A stretch of DNA of 64,000 nt. It comes from Doryteuthis pealeii (Eukaryota > Mollusca > Cephalopoda > Myopsida > Loliginidae). The stretch spans positions 87,872,683 to 87,936,682 of the forward strand of contig CM042143.1 in NCBI GenBank assembly GCA_023376005.1. The letters are read 5' to 3'. The notes beneath the pieces are model-generated. The model was not told the DNA's origin. It ran no database searches and saw only the letters and a program-made list of their open reading frames with translations. Positions 32,017 through 43,281 of this stretch are shown piece after piece (the first letter of the stretch is position 1; the number at the start of each line of letters is the position of its first letter). The position numbers were made by a program, and so were the translations under genes.

Positions 32017-32454
32017 AAAACTTTTATCAAGATGACTTGTTTCAGCATTAAATGACCCGAAATGGGTTGATATGCCATAAAACAAACAAATCAAACCCAA
32101 TGAAGTTAATGAAAATTATCTATACCAAGTTGGAGATATTAAGAACTTGAAACAATTTTTTTATCAAAATGACTTGTTTCAGTATTAAATGACCCAAAAG
32201 GGTTGATATACCATAAAATAAACAAACCAAGTAAAATTAGACATTAAAATTTTAAATATAAAAATATATTGGTGATTATTTATGCCACTAACTAGAAGTA
32301 CATAAACTTGGGTATCCAAAATGCCAACCAAGGATTCCTCCACTTCTATATATCAATAAAATGTTACAATTTTATATATACAATTTTATTATTTTTTAAT
32401 ATATTTTAAATTGTCTATAGAATGTTTTAACCGGTTATTTAACAGCCTGTAAGA

Positions 32455-32933
32455 GAGTAGGGGAAACATAGAGAGAGAGGAAGTGAGTGCACGGAAGTGA
32501 TAATGCTAATCTCTTTTCAATCGAACATAATAAAAAGATGAAAAAAAAAAAGAGTTAAATCATGATTATTATAATTTTTACATATTGAACTATATGAAGT
32601 AGTCAAACAGTGTGTTTGAAAATGGTGGGCCAACAATTTGGAGATTATGTGCATAATTAAAGTCATACCTAATTTTGTTAATTATAACTAAATGAATTAG
32701 GTGTGCATATCTGTTTAAATGTAAAGCGTAAACAAATCGAGAAAAAGTCATCTCTGTATGTACATTTCAGCCCATTAGGCCTCATCAGCAGAGCTATAGA
32801 CAGGGAGGTGCTTTGTGCGTGATTCGAACCCTACCTGTCAGGCTGACATATTGAACTATATGCAAAAGCTCTTAAGTAAACCTATCAAACAGAATGATTA
32901 ATCATACTGTATTATATTTACAGGTCCTGCTAG
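32455..32933 (+). mobile_element. Hel-B 3' part with nested SINE (counterpart of 24048)
   Basis: The insertion at 32597-32845 is flanked by the same CATATTGAACTATATG duplication (32581-32596, 32846-32861), so the insertion predates the split of the two copies. Confidence 0.87.
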
Positions 32934-33461
32934 TTTTCATAATTCTTCCACTCAAATAGGTTAATGTTCTTTTTTATCAATAAAAAAGAAAACATTATAC
33001 TTGGCATTATATAACCCATTAAGATGTCTATGTGCCAAATTAAATTGCTATTGAAAAATGAAAGTGTTATTCGATGCAGACAAATTGCCTTTAAAGATAG
33101 AAGCATATTATCTTTCTGCAAACAAATGTGCTGTATATTTACATAAATACTTTTACACATGTTCATTGAATATAAACACGTTTTATTGATTTTTACATTA
33201 GAAAACTGAGCTGTGCTGCCGAAAAAGTCTAAACTAAAATGTCAGTACTAATTATAGCCCACTTTTTCCAGAGAATCACTCGTCACTATCACAACTTACC
33301 ATTTTTTGGGAAGAGATGGTTTAGCCGCCTTATTTTTAGTTAAAATGTTCTTTCTGACCAAAACAAATATAGCATCTTCTTCTTTTGTCCAGTAAGTACT
33401 GTCTAGTATTTTATCTTGATAGTATAATTAGTTGTTGTATTTTTCTTACCGTTATCCAGCC

Positions 33462-34045
33462 CTGTCAGCTAGGGCTTTAGTATACACTGACTGCACCTCT
33501 GCAGAGGGGTAAGACCCCTCCGCTCAATGGGGCCACCTCTTGGCTGTAGGTGGTAACCCGTAATGCTTAAACACCAGAATGCTGGTGGCTGAGCAGTCCT
33601 TCACGTGCAACACTCAATTTTGTCCCTTACTAGGCTAGATGGGCAGTCAGATCGGTCTCTTCTGATCATTTGGCTGATTACATCAAGCCCTAGCACCTAT
33701 ATGACTGTCCCAACCCTTATGGCAACCCCAGCCCATTTTATCATATATGTGCTAGAAGGTGGTGGCTGAGGGTCTTCATCTCCTGGGTATGACATTAAAC
33801 TCTATCAGATGGTGAAGTTACAGGTCTGGGGAATGTGAAGTACCCCTTCATTACCATTGTTCCCTGTTCCACTCTGACCTGGAGTGGTAGTACCTGTTAG
33901 GGTCCCATCTATGGGTTAAATAAAAAATTTGTTTATAAAAAAAAAATTGAGTTTAAATAATTTTCTACCAAACTATCACTACAAATCTTTCAAAACTTTG
34001 CCGGCATTAAATGACCCACCAAGGTTGATATGCCATAAAACTAAC
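33462..34045 (+). repeat. SINE-C (counterpart of 25058), more complete
   Basis: Has GGGGAATGTGAAGTACCCCT TCATTACCATTG, where copy 1 reads GGGGAATTACCATTG. Copy 1 carries the deletion, because other family members have the longer form. Confidence 0.85.
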
Positions 34046-34158
34046 TTCCCTTTATCAAAGTGTTCTATTAATTGTGAAGAAAGTTTTTTCTATAAGCATT
34101 AAGCTTCTTATCAAGATATTTTCTTTTTATGCTGGTTACACTAAGAATTAACAAAATC

Positions 34159-34350
34159 CTTACGGTCAAGTCATGTTAGAAGCACTGGTTCTCACAAGAT
34201 CACTGAAGTTAAGCAGTAATGAGACTGTTCAATACTCATATGGGTGACCATCTAAGCAACAACAGGTATTGTCAGAAACCGAATATCAAAATGACTTGAT
34301 TTGGCAATAGATGATCCAAAAAGGGTTGATATGCTGTAAAAAAAAAAAGC
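34159..34350 (+). mobile_element. 5S-rRNA-headed SINE (counterpart of 25741)
   Basis: CTTACGGTCAAGTCATGTTA GAAGCACTGG, AGTAATGAGACTGTTC (no deletion), ATGGGTGACCATC and T1 tail. Confidence 0.9.
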
Positions 34351-34433
34351 AGGCGAGTTAGGAATACAATTCTGAAATCTTGGTTCATATTACCTGTGTA
34401 TTTTCTGATTAATTTACCTATTTTCACTTATGG

Positions 34434-35172
34434 AGGAGTGTGGGTGTAATGGTTACCAACAAAGGAAGTGGACATAGTGAAACAAGTTCAAATCCTAGAC
34501 AAGGCTGTTTGATGTATACCTTTCCCAAGGGTATTAGCTAATACCCTTGGGAAAGGTATACATCAAACTATTCTCCCTCCAGTTTCATCTTCAAATTTCT
34601 AGTCCTCATCTCTTCTCAAGACTCTTTGGTGCTATTGTGAGGCACCTGGTGTAATGGTCATCATTGTAGGAGATGGGTGCATTGATATCGTGGACGAGGC
34701 TATTTGTATTTCTCATAGCATTAATACCCTTGGGGAAAGGTATGCATCTAACTATTCTCCCTCCAGCTATGGGTAAATAGTAAGGCAGACTGGGCTCTTT
34801 AATGTTGGTTTGGCAACCAGTCTAGAAGAAGGAAAACTCTGAATTCAAACCTGTTAAACTCCACTTAAGAAATTGATCTTGTGTCACATCCTACCCGTAA
34901 GGAGGGGTTGGTAAATATGTTCATGTATATCTTCACTTCCCTGGTAACATAACCTGGTTTGGTTGTCAAGGTGATATCTCTGTTGTGTGTCTTGGGCAAG
35001 AATCACCTGGCAGAGCTCATCCTTCTTCAGGTCTGCAACTGGTTTGAATTCAGTTTTGATACTACTAGACAAGTTGCCATACCAAAGTTAAAGAGTCAAA
35101 TCTGCCCTACTATTTACCCATATTTGGAGGGTGAATAGTTGAATTCATACGTTAACCAAGGGTATTACCATG
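34434..35172. mobile_element. Three SINE-B copies (counterparts of 26024-26770)
   Basis: Plus copy with the 62-bp palindrome at 34507-34568; plus copy at about 34640-34925 that has lost its box B (GCATTGATATCGTGGACGAG); minus partial copy at about 34965-35172. Confidence 0.85.
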
Positions 35173-35204
35173 TTTCCCTGAAAATAAGAACTACCATGGT
35201 TTTT

Positions 35205-35478
35205 CAGTCCATGACATGCAACACTCTACTTTGGCCCTTACTTAGGCTAGACAGGTGGTTGGTGAGGTCCTACTCCAGTCGATCAGCTGATCATGTCAAG
35301 CCCTAGCACCTATAGGTCCTATCTATGGGTTAAATAGAAAAATATAAGTTTAAAAAATGTTTTTAGAAAATTGAGTTTGAAAAAAAATAAGTACTCATCA
35401 AGAATTAATAAAAACAAAAACGTCTTTGACATAAAATAACCCAATGGGTTGACATGCTGTAAAACCCAACCAACCAAC
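35205..35478 (+). repeat. SINE-C, internally deleted (counterpart of 26800)
   Basis: ATGACATGCAACACTCTACT to GGGTTGACATGCTGTAAAAC followed by CCAACCAACC. Reads more cleanly than copy 1. Confidence 0.8.
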
Positions 35479-35872
35479 AATCTGTGGGTCACATAGATCT
35501 ATTCAAAAATTATCTGTTAAAAAAAAAGTCTTAAGAAATAACTACACACAAATGTAAATATAAACCTACAATAAATGTGGTCTCTTAACCTCTAGAGATA
35601 AAATAACTCTACAGAGATTTTGATGGGTGTGTCCTGTGTCACTGACCCATACAAATCTAAAAAGATGCAGAAATATCTTATCCATGCATCCCAGTGTTTT
35701 TTTTCTTCCCCCACCTAACTGTAAATCCATTTCAATATTTTCTTAGAAACTAATTACACTTTATGGGGTACAAGATAGGGGTTAGACGGCTCTAATTATT
35801 CATAGATTAAAAACTCTACAATTTATTAAGAAACTTTAGTTGGGACCCATCAAATTTCCCGGTGATTCATTC

Positions 35873-36453
35873 AAATCAAATACATGCATCTCAGGACGCA
35901 CTAAATTAAAAAAGCTATCAGAATCAATGACCCTAGATGGGTTGATGTGCCATAAAAAATTAAAAAAACAAAAAACAAAAAAAAACATTTTATCTTAAAT
36001 TCTCTTACTCTCATTTACAAGAACGGACTTGTTCACCAAAAGTGAAAACCAAAAATAAATAAATAAATTTAAAAAAACCCCCCAAAAAAACCCTGGAATT
36101 TCTTTAAACTTACTTTTATTTGACTACAGTAGTAAATGGTTAATATAATACTACATTAAATAGTGGAACCAAATCAAATACATGCATCTCAGGACGCACT
36201 AAATTAAAAAAACCATCAGAATCACTGACCCTAGATGGGTTTGATGTGCCATAAAAAATTTAAAAAAACAAAAAACAACATTTTATCTCAAATTCTCTTA
36301 CTCTCATCTACAAGAACGGACTTGTTTACCAAAAGTGAAAAACAAAAAAAAAATTAAAATTAAAAAAAAAAAACCTGGAATTTCTTTAAACTTACTTTTA
36401 TTTGACTACAGTAGTAAATGGGTTAATATAATACTACATTAAATAGTGGAACC
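35873..36453. repeat. Tandem duplication, two units of about 298 and 283 bp
   Basis: AAATCAAATACATGCATCTC starts both units (35873 and 36171), and both end with ACTACATTAAATAGTGGAAC C. Differences are mainly homopolymer lengths. The left contig stops inside unit 1. Confidence 0.92.
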
Positions 36454-37067
36454 AGCAAGTCTGTACTTGTCTGAATGATAAAGTAATGTTAAAGCATTCA
36501 ATGACAACCGCATGTCTCCACAGAATAAAGCTGTATGATAAATTGATTCTTTTCAACATTATTACACTTATAAAAGAATTGAAAGCATAACATTCTACAA
36601 GAGACGTATAATTGAATGTTACGCTTCGTGTAGATTTGCTGAGATCTCAATACATGTTCAAACATTTTATTGTTGATTCTATATTCAATAGTGACAATTG
36701 TTCAACTAAGGTTGATTCTATTGAATCGAGCAGTAAAAGCAAGAAATTAATTTCAGGAAGGAGTGGCTGGACTCCTTAATGTTGGACTTTGGCCAGTTTA
36801 GACTTTATCAAGAGTAAACCTGTTTGAGGTAATAAAAAAATTAAGTATCTTCTATTATTGCACCTTTGCAGTTATTCACGATAATTTTATTGCTTGTGTT
36901 ACTAGGTTTCAGAATACTCTATACGCTACAGTGTAACATCCATTTACGGGTGTGAAGATCAAGCTAAAATGACAGAGGGTAAGTTAATGATCAAGAGTTC
37001 ATGGCTCAAAGGGTGAAAGCTAATTTTATTTCTTCTTCAGTTCCTTTCTTTGAATTAATCTGCAAAA
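36454..37067. other. No gene recognised
   Basis: Unclassified AT-rich DNA. Confidence 0.5.
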
Positions 37068-37290
37068 AAAAACAGACCGCCCAAATCGTCCAAGATGAAA
37101 TGCAAAATTCTAAATCCTGATTATCTAGTTTTGCTTATTTGCAGTGTTCTTATTTTTTTTATAGGTGTTGTCATCTCAGCTAAATGGACAATTCTGTTTT
37201 ATTATAAAGAAAGGAAAGAAAAGGACATGCTATGCAAAAAAAATATAAGAAAGAAAGGAGGATAGAGAGAGAGGGGGGCAATAACACTAA
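37068..37290 (+). mobile_element. Hel-B fragment
   Basis: CCAAATCGTCCAAGATGAAA TGC to AGAAAGAAAGGAGGATAGAG matches the central part of Hel-B. It stops abruptly at the pogo-like remnant. Confidence 0.75.
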
Positions 37291-37545
37291 GTAAAGTCGT
37301 CGGGGCGGCCTAATGATACTACTGGAAAGGGAAATAGGAAAGTTATGAGATCAACAATAGAATTGAAGGAGATAATTGCCAAGTCTGAGAATGGTATTTA
37401 AGTTTCTGTTCTTGCAATGCAATATGGCATGGCAAAATCAATTTTGACTTTTTCTGAAGAATAAAGATGCAATAAAGGCCAATGATGTTATAAAAGGAGC
37501 GACAAGTGTTGTCAGCCATACCAATAAATTATTAAAAAAGTGTTT
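37291..37545 (+). pseudogene. pogo/Tigger (TIGD-like) transposase N-terminal fragment
   Basis: Reads SSGRPNDTTGKGNRKVMRS then RSTIELKEIIAKSENGI, a stop, then VSVLAMQYGMAKSIL. After a frameshift it continues NKDAIKANDVIKGATSVVS. This is the CENP-B-type helix-turn-helix N-terminus of the Tigger/TIGD transposase family, which in intact elements binds the transposon ends. The DDE catalytic region is not present or not recognisable downstream (37546-37916 is unclassified). One in-frame stop plus one frameshift make it dead. It directly abuts a Helitron fragment. Confidence 0.87.
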
Positions 37546-37916
37546 TTAACACCTACTCTGATTGGCTTCAACATTAGCCAACCAGATGTACAGAAGCCTA
37601 TGTCTGTGTTGGCAGAACTATTTAAAGCCAATTTATCTGCTAGTGTTGAATAAGATGGGTGGCGTACTCGATTTTGATCATCTCTAGTGAGTTCTAACTG
37701 GCAATGGGGGTATTATGTTGAAAGACCCAAAACCGCCTAATGAACCATTTAATAATAACATAACTGACAATGCGACCCAGCACTGTTTAATAGCACAGGC
37801 GTATCTCAAACACTAGCAAGCAAAGATGTGTGTCCCCATAATCTTAAGTTTGTTTTTTTTAGTTAACTGCGAGTTAACTCTCAAGATATGGGTAGCAATG
37901 GGTTCCATCCTGTCAC

Positions 37917-38540
37917 ACTTGGTTTGGTGGATTTTATGGCATGTCAACCCTTGTTGGGTTATTTTATGCTGAAGACGTTTTGTTCTATTTATGCTTGACT
38001 GATATTCAAAAAAATTTTTAGACCCATTTTATTAAAACTCATTTTTCTTTTTTTTAATTGAATTCATAGATAGGACCCTAACAGGTACTACCACTCCAGG
38101 TCAGAGTGGACCTGGGATTATTATATCTTTATCATCATTACTCCCAGTGTGTGTAATGGTGATAAAGAGGTAATCCATATTCCTCAGAGTTCCAGGACAT
38201 TAAGAACCTCAGCCACCACTTTCTAGCACATATATGATAAAAAGGGTTGGAGCTTACCATAAGGGCATTGTGTCAGGACAATCATATATATATTTACCAA
38301 TCTCTCTGCATGAGCAGGATGTAACACATGGTCAATTTCTTAAGCAGAGTTCAACAGGTTTGAATCCAGAGTTTTCCTTCTCCTAGAATGGTTGCCTAAC
38401 CAAGGTTAAAGAGCACAGTCTGGCCTATTATTTATCCATAGCTGGATGGAGAGTAAGATTCATACCTTTTCCAAGGGTATTAGCACTAAGTGAAATGCGA
38501 TTACCATGTCAGGACAATCATATAGGTGCTAGGATTTGAC
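37917..38540 (-). repeat. SINE-C split by a SINE-B insertion
   Basis: T1 tail (minus: GACATGCCATAAAATCC) at the left, the CCACTCCAGGTCAGAGTGGA block, ATGATAAAAAGGGTTGG, then SINE-B at 38289-38506, then ATAGGTGCTAGGATTTGAC. Confidence 0.85.
38289..38506 (-). mobile_element. SINE-B, 5'-truncated, 18-bp target duplication
   Basis: TGTCAGGACAATCATATA flanks both sides exactly (38271-38288 and 38507-38524). The minus strand ends in the T2 tail (TGTGTTACATCCTGCTCATG). The tRNA head is missing. Confidence 0.92.
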
Positions 38541-38570
38541 AGTCTCTGTAAATCTTTTGTACATACATTT

Positions 38571-38912
38571 TTCAGCCCCGTTGGCTAGGCCTTTAAAACA
38601 GACCAATTGCACCTCAGCAGAGGGGTAAGACTCCCCCAATGAGGCCACCTGTTTGCAGGAATCTATGATGCTTAAGGATGAAGCCCTGTTAACTAAGCAG
38701 TCTATGACATGCAATACTCCACTTTGGCCCTTACTTAGGGTAGACAAAAAAATGAGCTCAAATAAATTTTTTTTTAATTCCAGTTTTTAAAAAAACTGAA
38801 TATTCATCAAGAATGAATAAAGCAAAATGTTCTTTGGTATAAAATAATCCAACAAGGGTTGACATGCCGTGAAATCCAACCAAAATCCAGTTCACAAAAT
38901 TTTTTAAGGCAT
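38571..38912 (+). repeat. SINE-C with long flanking duplication
   Basis: CAGCCCCGTTGGCTAGGCCT at the start, GAGGGGTAAGACTCCCC, internal deletion, and tail GGGTTGACATGCCGTGAAAT. GTAAATCTTTTGTACATACA before it and GTAAATCTTTTGTACAAACA after it indicate a duplication of roughly 30 bp with two mismatches. Confidence 0.8.
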
Positions 38913-38924
38913 GTCTCAGTAAAT

Positions 38925-39413
38925 CTTTTGTACAAACATTTTTGTTTTTCTTTGTAAAAGGAAGAAGTATCTTATCTGCTTTTTCAATAATTTTCCCTTT
39001 TGTTAAATTTCATTCTCTCTCTCTTTTTATCTTTTTATCTTTTTTCTTAGCATCAGATTCTAAAAGAGGACATTTCCTCCCAAGTTTAACTGGCTTTGTA
39101 ATTAGCAGGAAGTAACTATTTTTATTTCAGGAGGCACCAAATTACTAGAACACAAAATATTAACATACTCACCCCAAGGAGGACACACTTGTATATTTAA
39201 AAAAAAGAAAAAAGATCTTGTATATGCTCAGGAATTTTAAACATTACCCATGTCCAACAATAGTTGTTACAGTTAGTGTATGAAATTTATATGCTAATGT
39301 AGCAACTATTATGGGACAGAAGGAATAAAGATTCTGCCCTTGTCCCACAAAAGTTGTTACATTTAATACGTTAAGATTCTGGTCACCATTTTAGGCATTT
39401 AGTTTTCTTGTTA
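38925..39413. other. Unclassified; internal repeat
   Basis: No gene. GCAACTATTATGGGACAGAA and neighbouring bases recur at about 39965 (CGACTATTATGGGGCAAAAA), so an old repeat spans both sides of the SINE-A at 39414. Confidence 0.5.
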
Positions 39414-39657
39414 AGGGCTAGTTTAGCTCTGTTGGTAGAGCACCTGGCTTGGAACCACAAGATTCTGGGTTCAGTACCGGCCCTCACCAACTCGGCATAT
39501 GAGTAGCATAGGGATCTGAACGGCAAAGTGGATAGTTGATGGTAGGTGTGGCACTCCACTTCAAATGCCAAAACATTCTCCTTAGTCTAGCGCTAGTGAA
39601 AAAAGGATAGACTCTCTTGGTGTCTGGCTGATACTGACAATAAGCTATTCTATCTTA
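39414..39657 (+). mobile_element. SINE-A
   Basis: GCTAGTTTAGCTCTGTTGGT AGAGC head, box B GGGTTCAGTACC, CAAAGTGGATAGTTGATGGT, TAGACTCTCTTGGTGTCTGG. Complete but diverged. Confidence 0.88.
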
Positions 39658-40254
39658 GTTCTTTTGTTAATAAATCCAATGGTAGAAAAGGGAGTAATTT
39701 CAGTAGCAGAAAGTTTGTTGTATTCCTTGAAATCCTAGGTAGAAAATGGTGTAGTTCCTTGTAGCAAAGAATCCAGTTAGCAACTGATTTAAGTTGCAAA
39801 AGATCTTAAATGCTCAAATGTTTTTCTGGGCTAGTTTCTGATTGGCCAATTTTTACCGGAAATGCCCACTGCTGATGTTGGGAAAGTTCATAAATATGAG
39901 TGGGAATTTTGTGTACATCTTAAACCAACAGATGAGTCCAACTATGAAACTTGCATGAAAATGTAACGACTATTATGGGGCAAAAAGAATAAAAATACTA
40001 CCCTTGTCAAATAGTGGAGGAACCATTTTGTGGGTGCCAATGGCCATCTAGAATGCTCGCATTATGAAATGCAAAACAAGGCATTCCTAGCTTGGCCATT
40101 TGACCACAGGAATTGATAGACAACCTAGCTTTTGTTAAAGCATCTATCTAGGAGAGACACTGATATAATTTAAAATTAGATAAAAAGATGACAAAAATTA
40201 ATAAAAAGGGTTAATATTGTTAGTTTAATGCCAAGCAAAAATAAAATGTATTCA
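39658..40254. other. No gene recognised
   Basis: Includes a GATTGGCCAA CCAAT-type motif near 39839 and the repeat noted at 39965. Confidence 0.45.
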
Positions 40255-40545
40255 ACCAGCCCCTCTGCCACAGGCAGAATTTGACACAAGGCCAATTTTT
40301 AAGCAGAGTAAAAAGCTGGTTTGAATTCAGTTTTCCTTCTCTTAGATTGGTTGTCAAAACATGGCTAAAGAACCCAGTCTGCCCTACTAATTACCCATAG
40401 CTGAAGGAAGAACAGATTAATCCATGGCTTTCCTAAGCGCCTTAGCATAAAGTGAAAAGTAAACAGCCTCGTCCAGGATTTGAACTCGGATTGCTGATTC
40501 CATTCCCCTTGATGATAACCATTACACGAAGTACACCTCCTTTTT
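40255..40545 (-). mobile_element. SINE-B, full length
   Basis: Minus strand: AGGAGGTGTACTTCGTGTAA TGGTTATCATC head, GAGTTCAAATCCTGGACGAG, and T2 tail GGCCTTGTGTCAAATTCTGC. Confidence 0.88.
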
Positions 40546-40609
40546 AATAAAATGTTTCTTACAGTGACCAGGTAAACGAAAACAAAGAATCAGATAATTA
40601 CAAAGGGAT

Positions 40610-41105
40610 GATTTCGTTTGGTTTCTTTGTTTAATGGCATATCAACCTTTTTGGGTTATTTAATGGGTGGTATGAGGAGGTTCATACCTTTCCCAAGGGT
40701 ATTAGTCCAAAAGGGAACACAATAGTTCAACTGGAGTTTGAACTTCCTTATTAGTATGATTAATGGTATATCAAATATCCTTGATTATTTAATGCCAAAG
40801 TCATCCTTGTATAAGAAAAACAGTGGTACTATTTAACCCATAGCTGAGGGGAGGGATAACCAGCCATATTAGTTTCACTCTAAAAAAAAATGTTTCATAG
40901 TTTTAATTACTTCTGAGTTGATTGGTTTGTTTTCTTTGTTTAATGATATATCAACTTTCATGGGTTATTTAATGCCAAATCCATCCTTGTAGAAGAACAG
41001 TAGTGGTACTATTTAACTCATAGCTGAATGGGATGATTTTTTAAAGTCATTATTTTCTATTTAACCTATAGATGGTACCCTAACAGGTTCTACTACTCTA
41101 AATAA
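40610..41105 (-). repeat. Serial T1-tail repeats
   Basis: Three minus-strand copies of the module [CCCATAGCTGAG, AGTACCACTACTG, GGCTTTGGCATTAAATAACC, GTTGATATACCATTAA], at about 40618-40670, 40745-40865 and 40920-41035, then a SINE-C piece (41050-41100). Confidence 0.75.
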
Positions 41106-41826
41106 AATAGTTTATTAATTCTCACTAATTGATCCATTGTACTCTCCTGTCTCGGACACATGATTTTGTGTCCTGGTCAACATCCCATATTGGCTGTATC
41201 TTCAGCCGTTCCTGTACAGATAGTTGTCTGAATGGGCATAAGTTGATTGTATCGTATCTATCCCAAATCTCTGGTTTCCTGTGTATGACACTAAACTGCA
41301 TCTGATGGCGAGGCTCTAGTTCTGGAATTCTGGAGAGTGTGATGTACCCGTAATGTAATGGCCAGAAGATTAGATCAGATCATTTCCAAATTGGCTTTTG
41401 GGGTGCTTATATTCAGGTTTTCTGAATAGCTATTATCAGTGGTCTCAGAGGGAGAAAATACGGTGGTCAAGATATATTGATATAAGCCATGAACATAGGC
41501 TTTTCTATCAAGTACAAAGAAAAGCTGCTGTGATGTAGTATCAGAAATCAACCCTGGAGGCATGCTTACCATAATAGTTATCATCAAATTCTGGGATTGT
41601 TCCAAGGAACCCAACTAGGAATAGTATGTTTATTATTATTTCACTGCTTGTGAGCTTTTCACACCAGCGTTAGTTGGTCTTTTACTAAAGTTTAAGTGAC
41701 AACAAGTCTCCTCAGGTCTCCAGGACTCTTCTGAGTATTCTAGCCAATTTCAACAATGCTGTTGTTTGGATGGTTTCAATTCTTCCTCTGATTTCCAGAT
41801 TATTATTATTATTAGTAGTAGTAGTA
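41106..41826. other. Mostly unclassified; SINE-C piece at 41270-41350
   Basis: 41270-41350 (+) matches SINE-C (GACACTAAACTGCATCTGAT GGCGAGG). A 79-codon minus frame at 41375-41614 has a normal amino-acid mix but I recognise no family. 41640-41800 is unclassified. Confidence 0.45.
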
Positions 41827-42304
41827 CTAGCAAGAATATGCACCCTCCTGTCGTGAGTATTTGTTTTAATGTAATGAAATATATTAAATTAGAATGCATA
41901 CAGATTATGCTTATTTTAATTATTTTTTAATTGGTTTTTATATAAGATCAATCATAGAGATCAATGACAGCAAGTAATTATTTATTAAACCCGGTTTTGT
42001 TAAAACCGGTATGCAAATTAACCACACCATATATTATATAAACCTTTATTTCTTAGTGATATATAAGACACATTGCTGGATTTTAAATGCACTAATAACC
42101 TGGGCTGTTTTGAGGCAAAATTAGCCCAGATTTTCATAGACATCATTAATAAATAATACTTATTATATTCTATGTATTAATTAATGATTTTGACTATAAA
42201 TTAAATACTCATTGATAAACTTATGCAATTCCTGAGGGTATGGTGACGTAAGCAGTGACATAGTTTCGATTACAGACAGGTACTGAATCTCCATTATAAT
42301 AAGA
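41827..42304 (-). mobile_element. Hel-A Helitron, complete, empty SINE-E site
   Basis: Minus strand: A|TCTTATTATAATGGAGATTC to GCATATTCTTGCTAG|T, 478 bp. GCACTAATAACCTGGGC at about 42090 is the uninterrupted target occupied by SINE-E in the copies at 55922 and 63350. Confidence 0.9.
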
Positions 42305-42740
42305 TTATTATTGTTATTAAATTTCTCTAAACCCAAATAAAATGTTGAATCTATCAACCAGTACCTAAAAACATACATGAAAATAATCATATATATAAAA
42401 TTTGTTTCTGTTTGTGAAATTTACATTTTTAAGTTAGAGAAAATTATTTAACAAAAAAAAATCTTATAGACCAAGTTTACATTTTCTTTTGTAGATTGTC
42501 ACATGATGTTGGATACTTGAGTGAACTAGTTTTCATAGTAACAATTAACAATTAGTATAAATCGGCTATAAATATAAACAATCGGTTTTATGGCTTGGCT
42601 AATTTAGATCACTTTGTATTGGTTGAATGGAAATAACTTTTATGACCATCAATCTTTTGTTGTGATTCTTTTTTTTTAATAGTTAATTTTTTTTTAATAG
42701 TTAAATATGAAATAGAAAATGATTAACCTTAATTTGAAAA
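42305..42740. other. No gene recognised
   Basis: AT-rich unclassified DNA. Confidence 0.5.
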
Positions 42741-42980
42741 TCTATTTATTAATACTCTTGTTCCTTAATTGTGCAACTGTTATTATCTTGCAACACCCTC
42801 TGGTTAAAATGAGACCGTCCAAGATGAAATGCAAAAATATAAATGCTGATTATCTGGTGTTGCTTATCTGCCGAATTCTTATTTCTCATGAGTGTTGCCA
42901 CCTCAGCTAAATAATGGACTATTCTGTTTTTATTATAAAGAAAGAAAAGGAAGAAAGAGAACATGCTACATACAAAAAAA
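42741..42980 (+). mobile_element. Hel-B 5' part
   Basis: A|TCTATTTATTAATACTCTTG TTCC to AAGAGAACATGCTACATAC. The 3' half is replaced by a mariner remnant. Confidence 0.85.
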
Positions 42981-43281
42981 AATTCCTCATCTGGAATAAT
43001 GTTTGCCTCTAAGACCTTCTTTCTGAAGAGATGTAAATATCATTCCAGTGACGAGGAAGTAAAGAAGTGGCTCAAAGAACAGTCAAAATAATTTTGAGGC
43101 AGGGATACATGCTCTCATTCAAATGTGGAACATTGTCACCGTTTCTCTCAATAGCATTGAGGAGAAGTAGGGATGTGATCCACAGAGGAACAGCTTCATT
43201 TTGATGTATTATACATGTTCCTTTGTTGGTAATTATACCTGTCCTAAACAAAATGGCATTACTTTTTGACCCACCCTCGTA
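42981..43281 (+). pseudogene. mariner transposase C-terminal fragment with 3' terminal repeat
   Basis: Reads SSDEEVKKWLKEQSK, then after a frameshift NNFEAGIHALIQMWNIV and SLNSIEEK before a stop. This is the C-terminal end of mariner-type DDE transposases (usual form: ...F.AGI..L..RW.KC....GDYVEK). About 75 bases further, CTTTTTGACCCACCCTCGTA TA looks like the element's terminal inverted repeat (minus: TACGAGGGTGGGTCAAAAAG) next to a TA target. The N-terminal and catalytic parts are missing. Confidence 0.8.

Larger units (their letters stand above)
27779..36060. repeat. Duplicated block, copy 2 (right contig start)
   Basis: Begins just after the gap at the position equivalent to 18751 and runs past the equivalent of the left contig's last base (about 36060) into new sequence. 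This is what two overlapping, unjoined contigs would look like. Confidence 0.9.

Noticed and set aside
41375..41614. 79-codon minus-strand frame with ordinary amino-acid composition
   Set aside because: I could not place it in any family and saw no splice signals or neighbours to support an exon. It remains worth a protein search.
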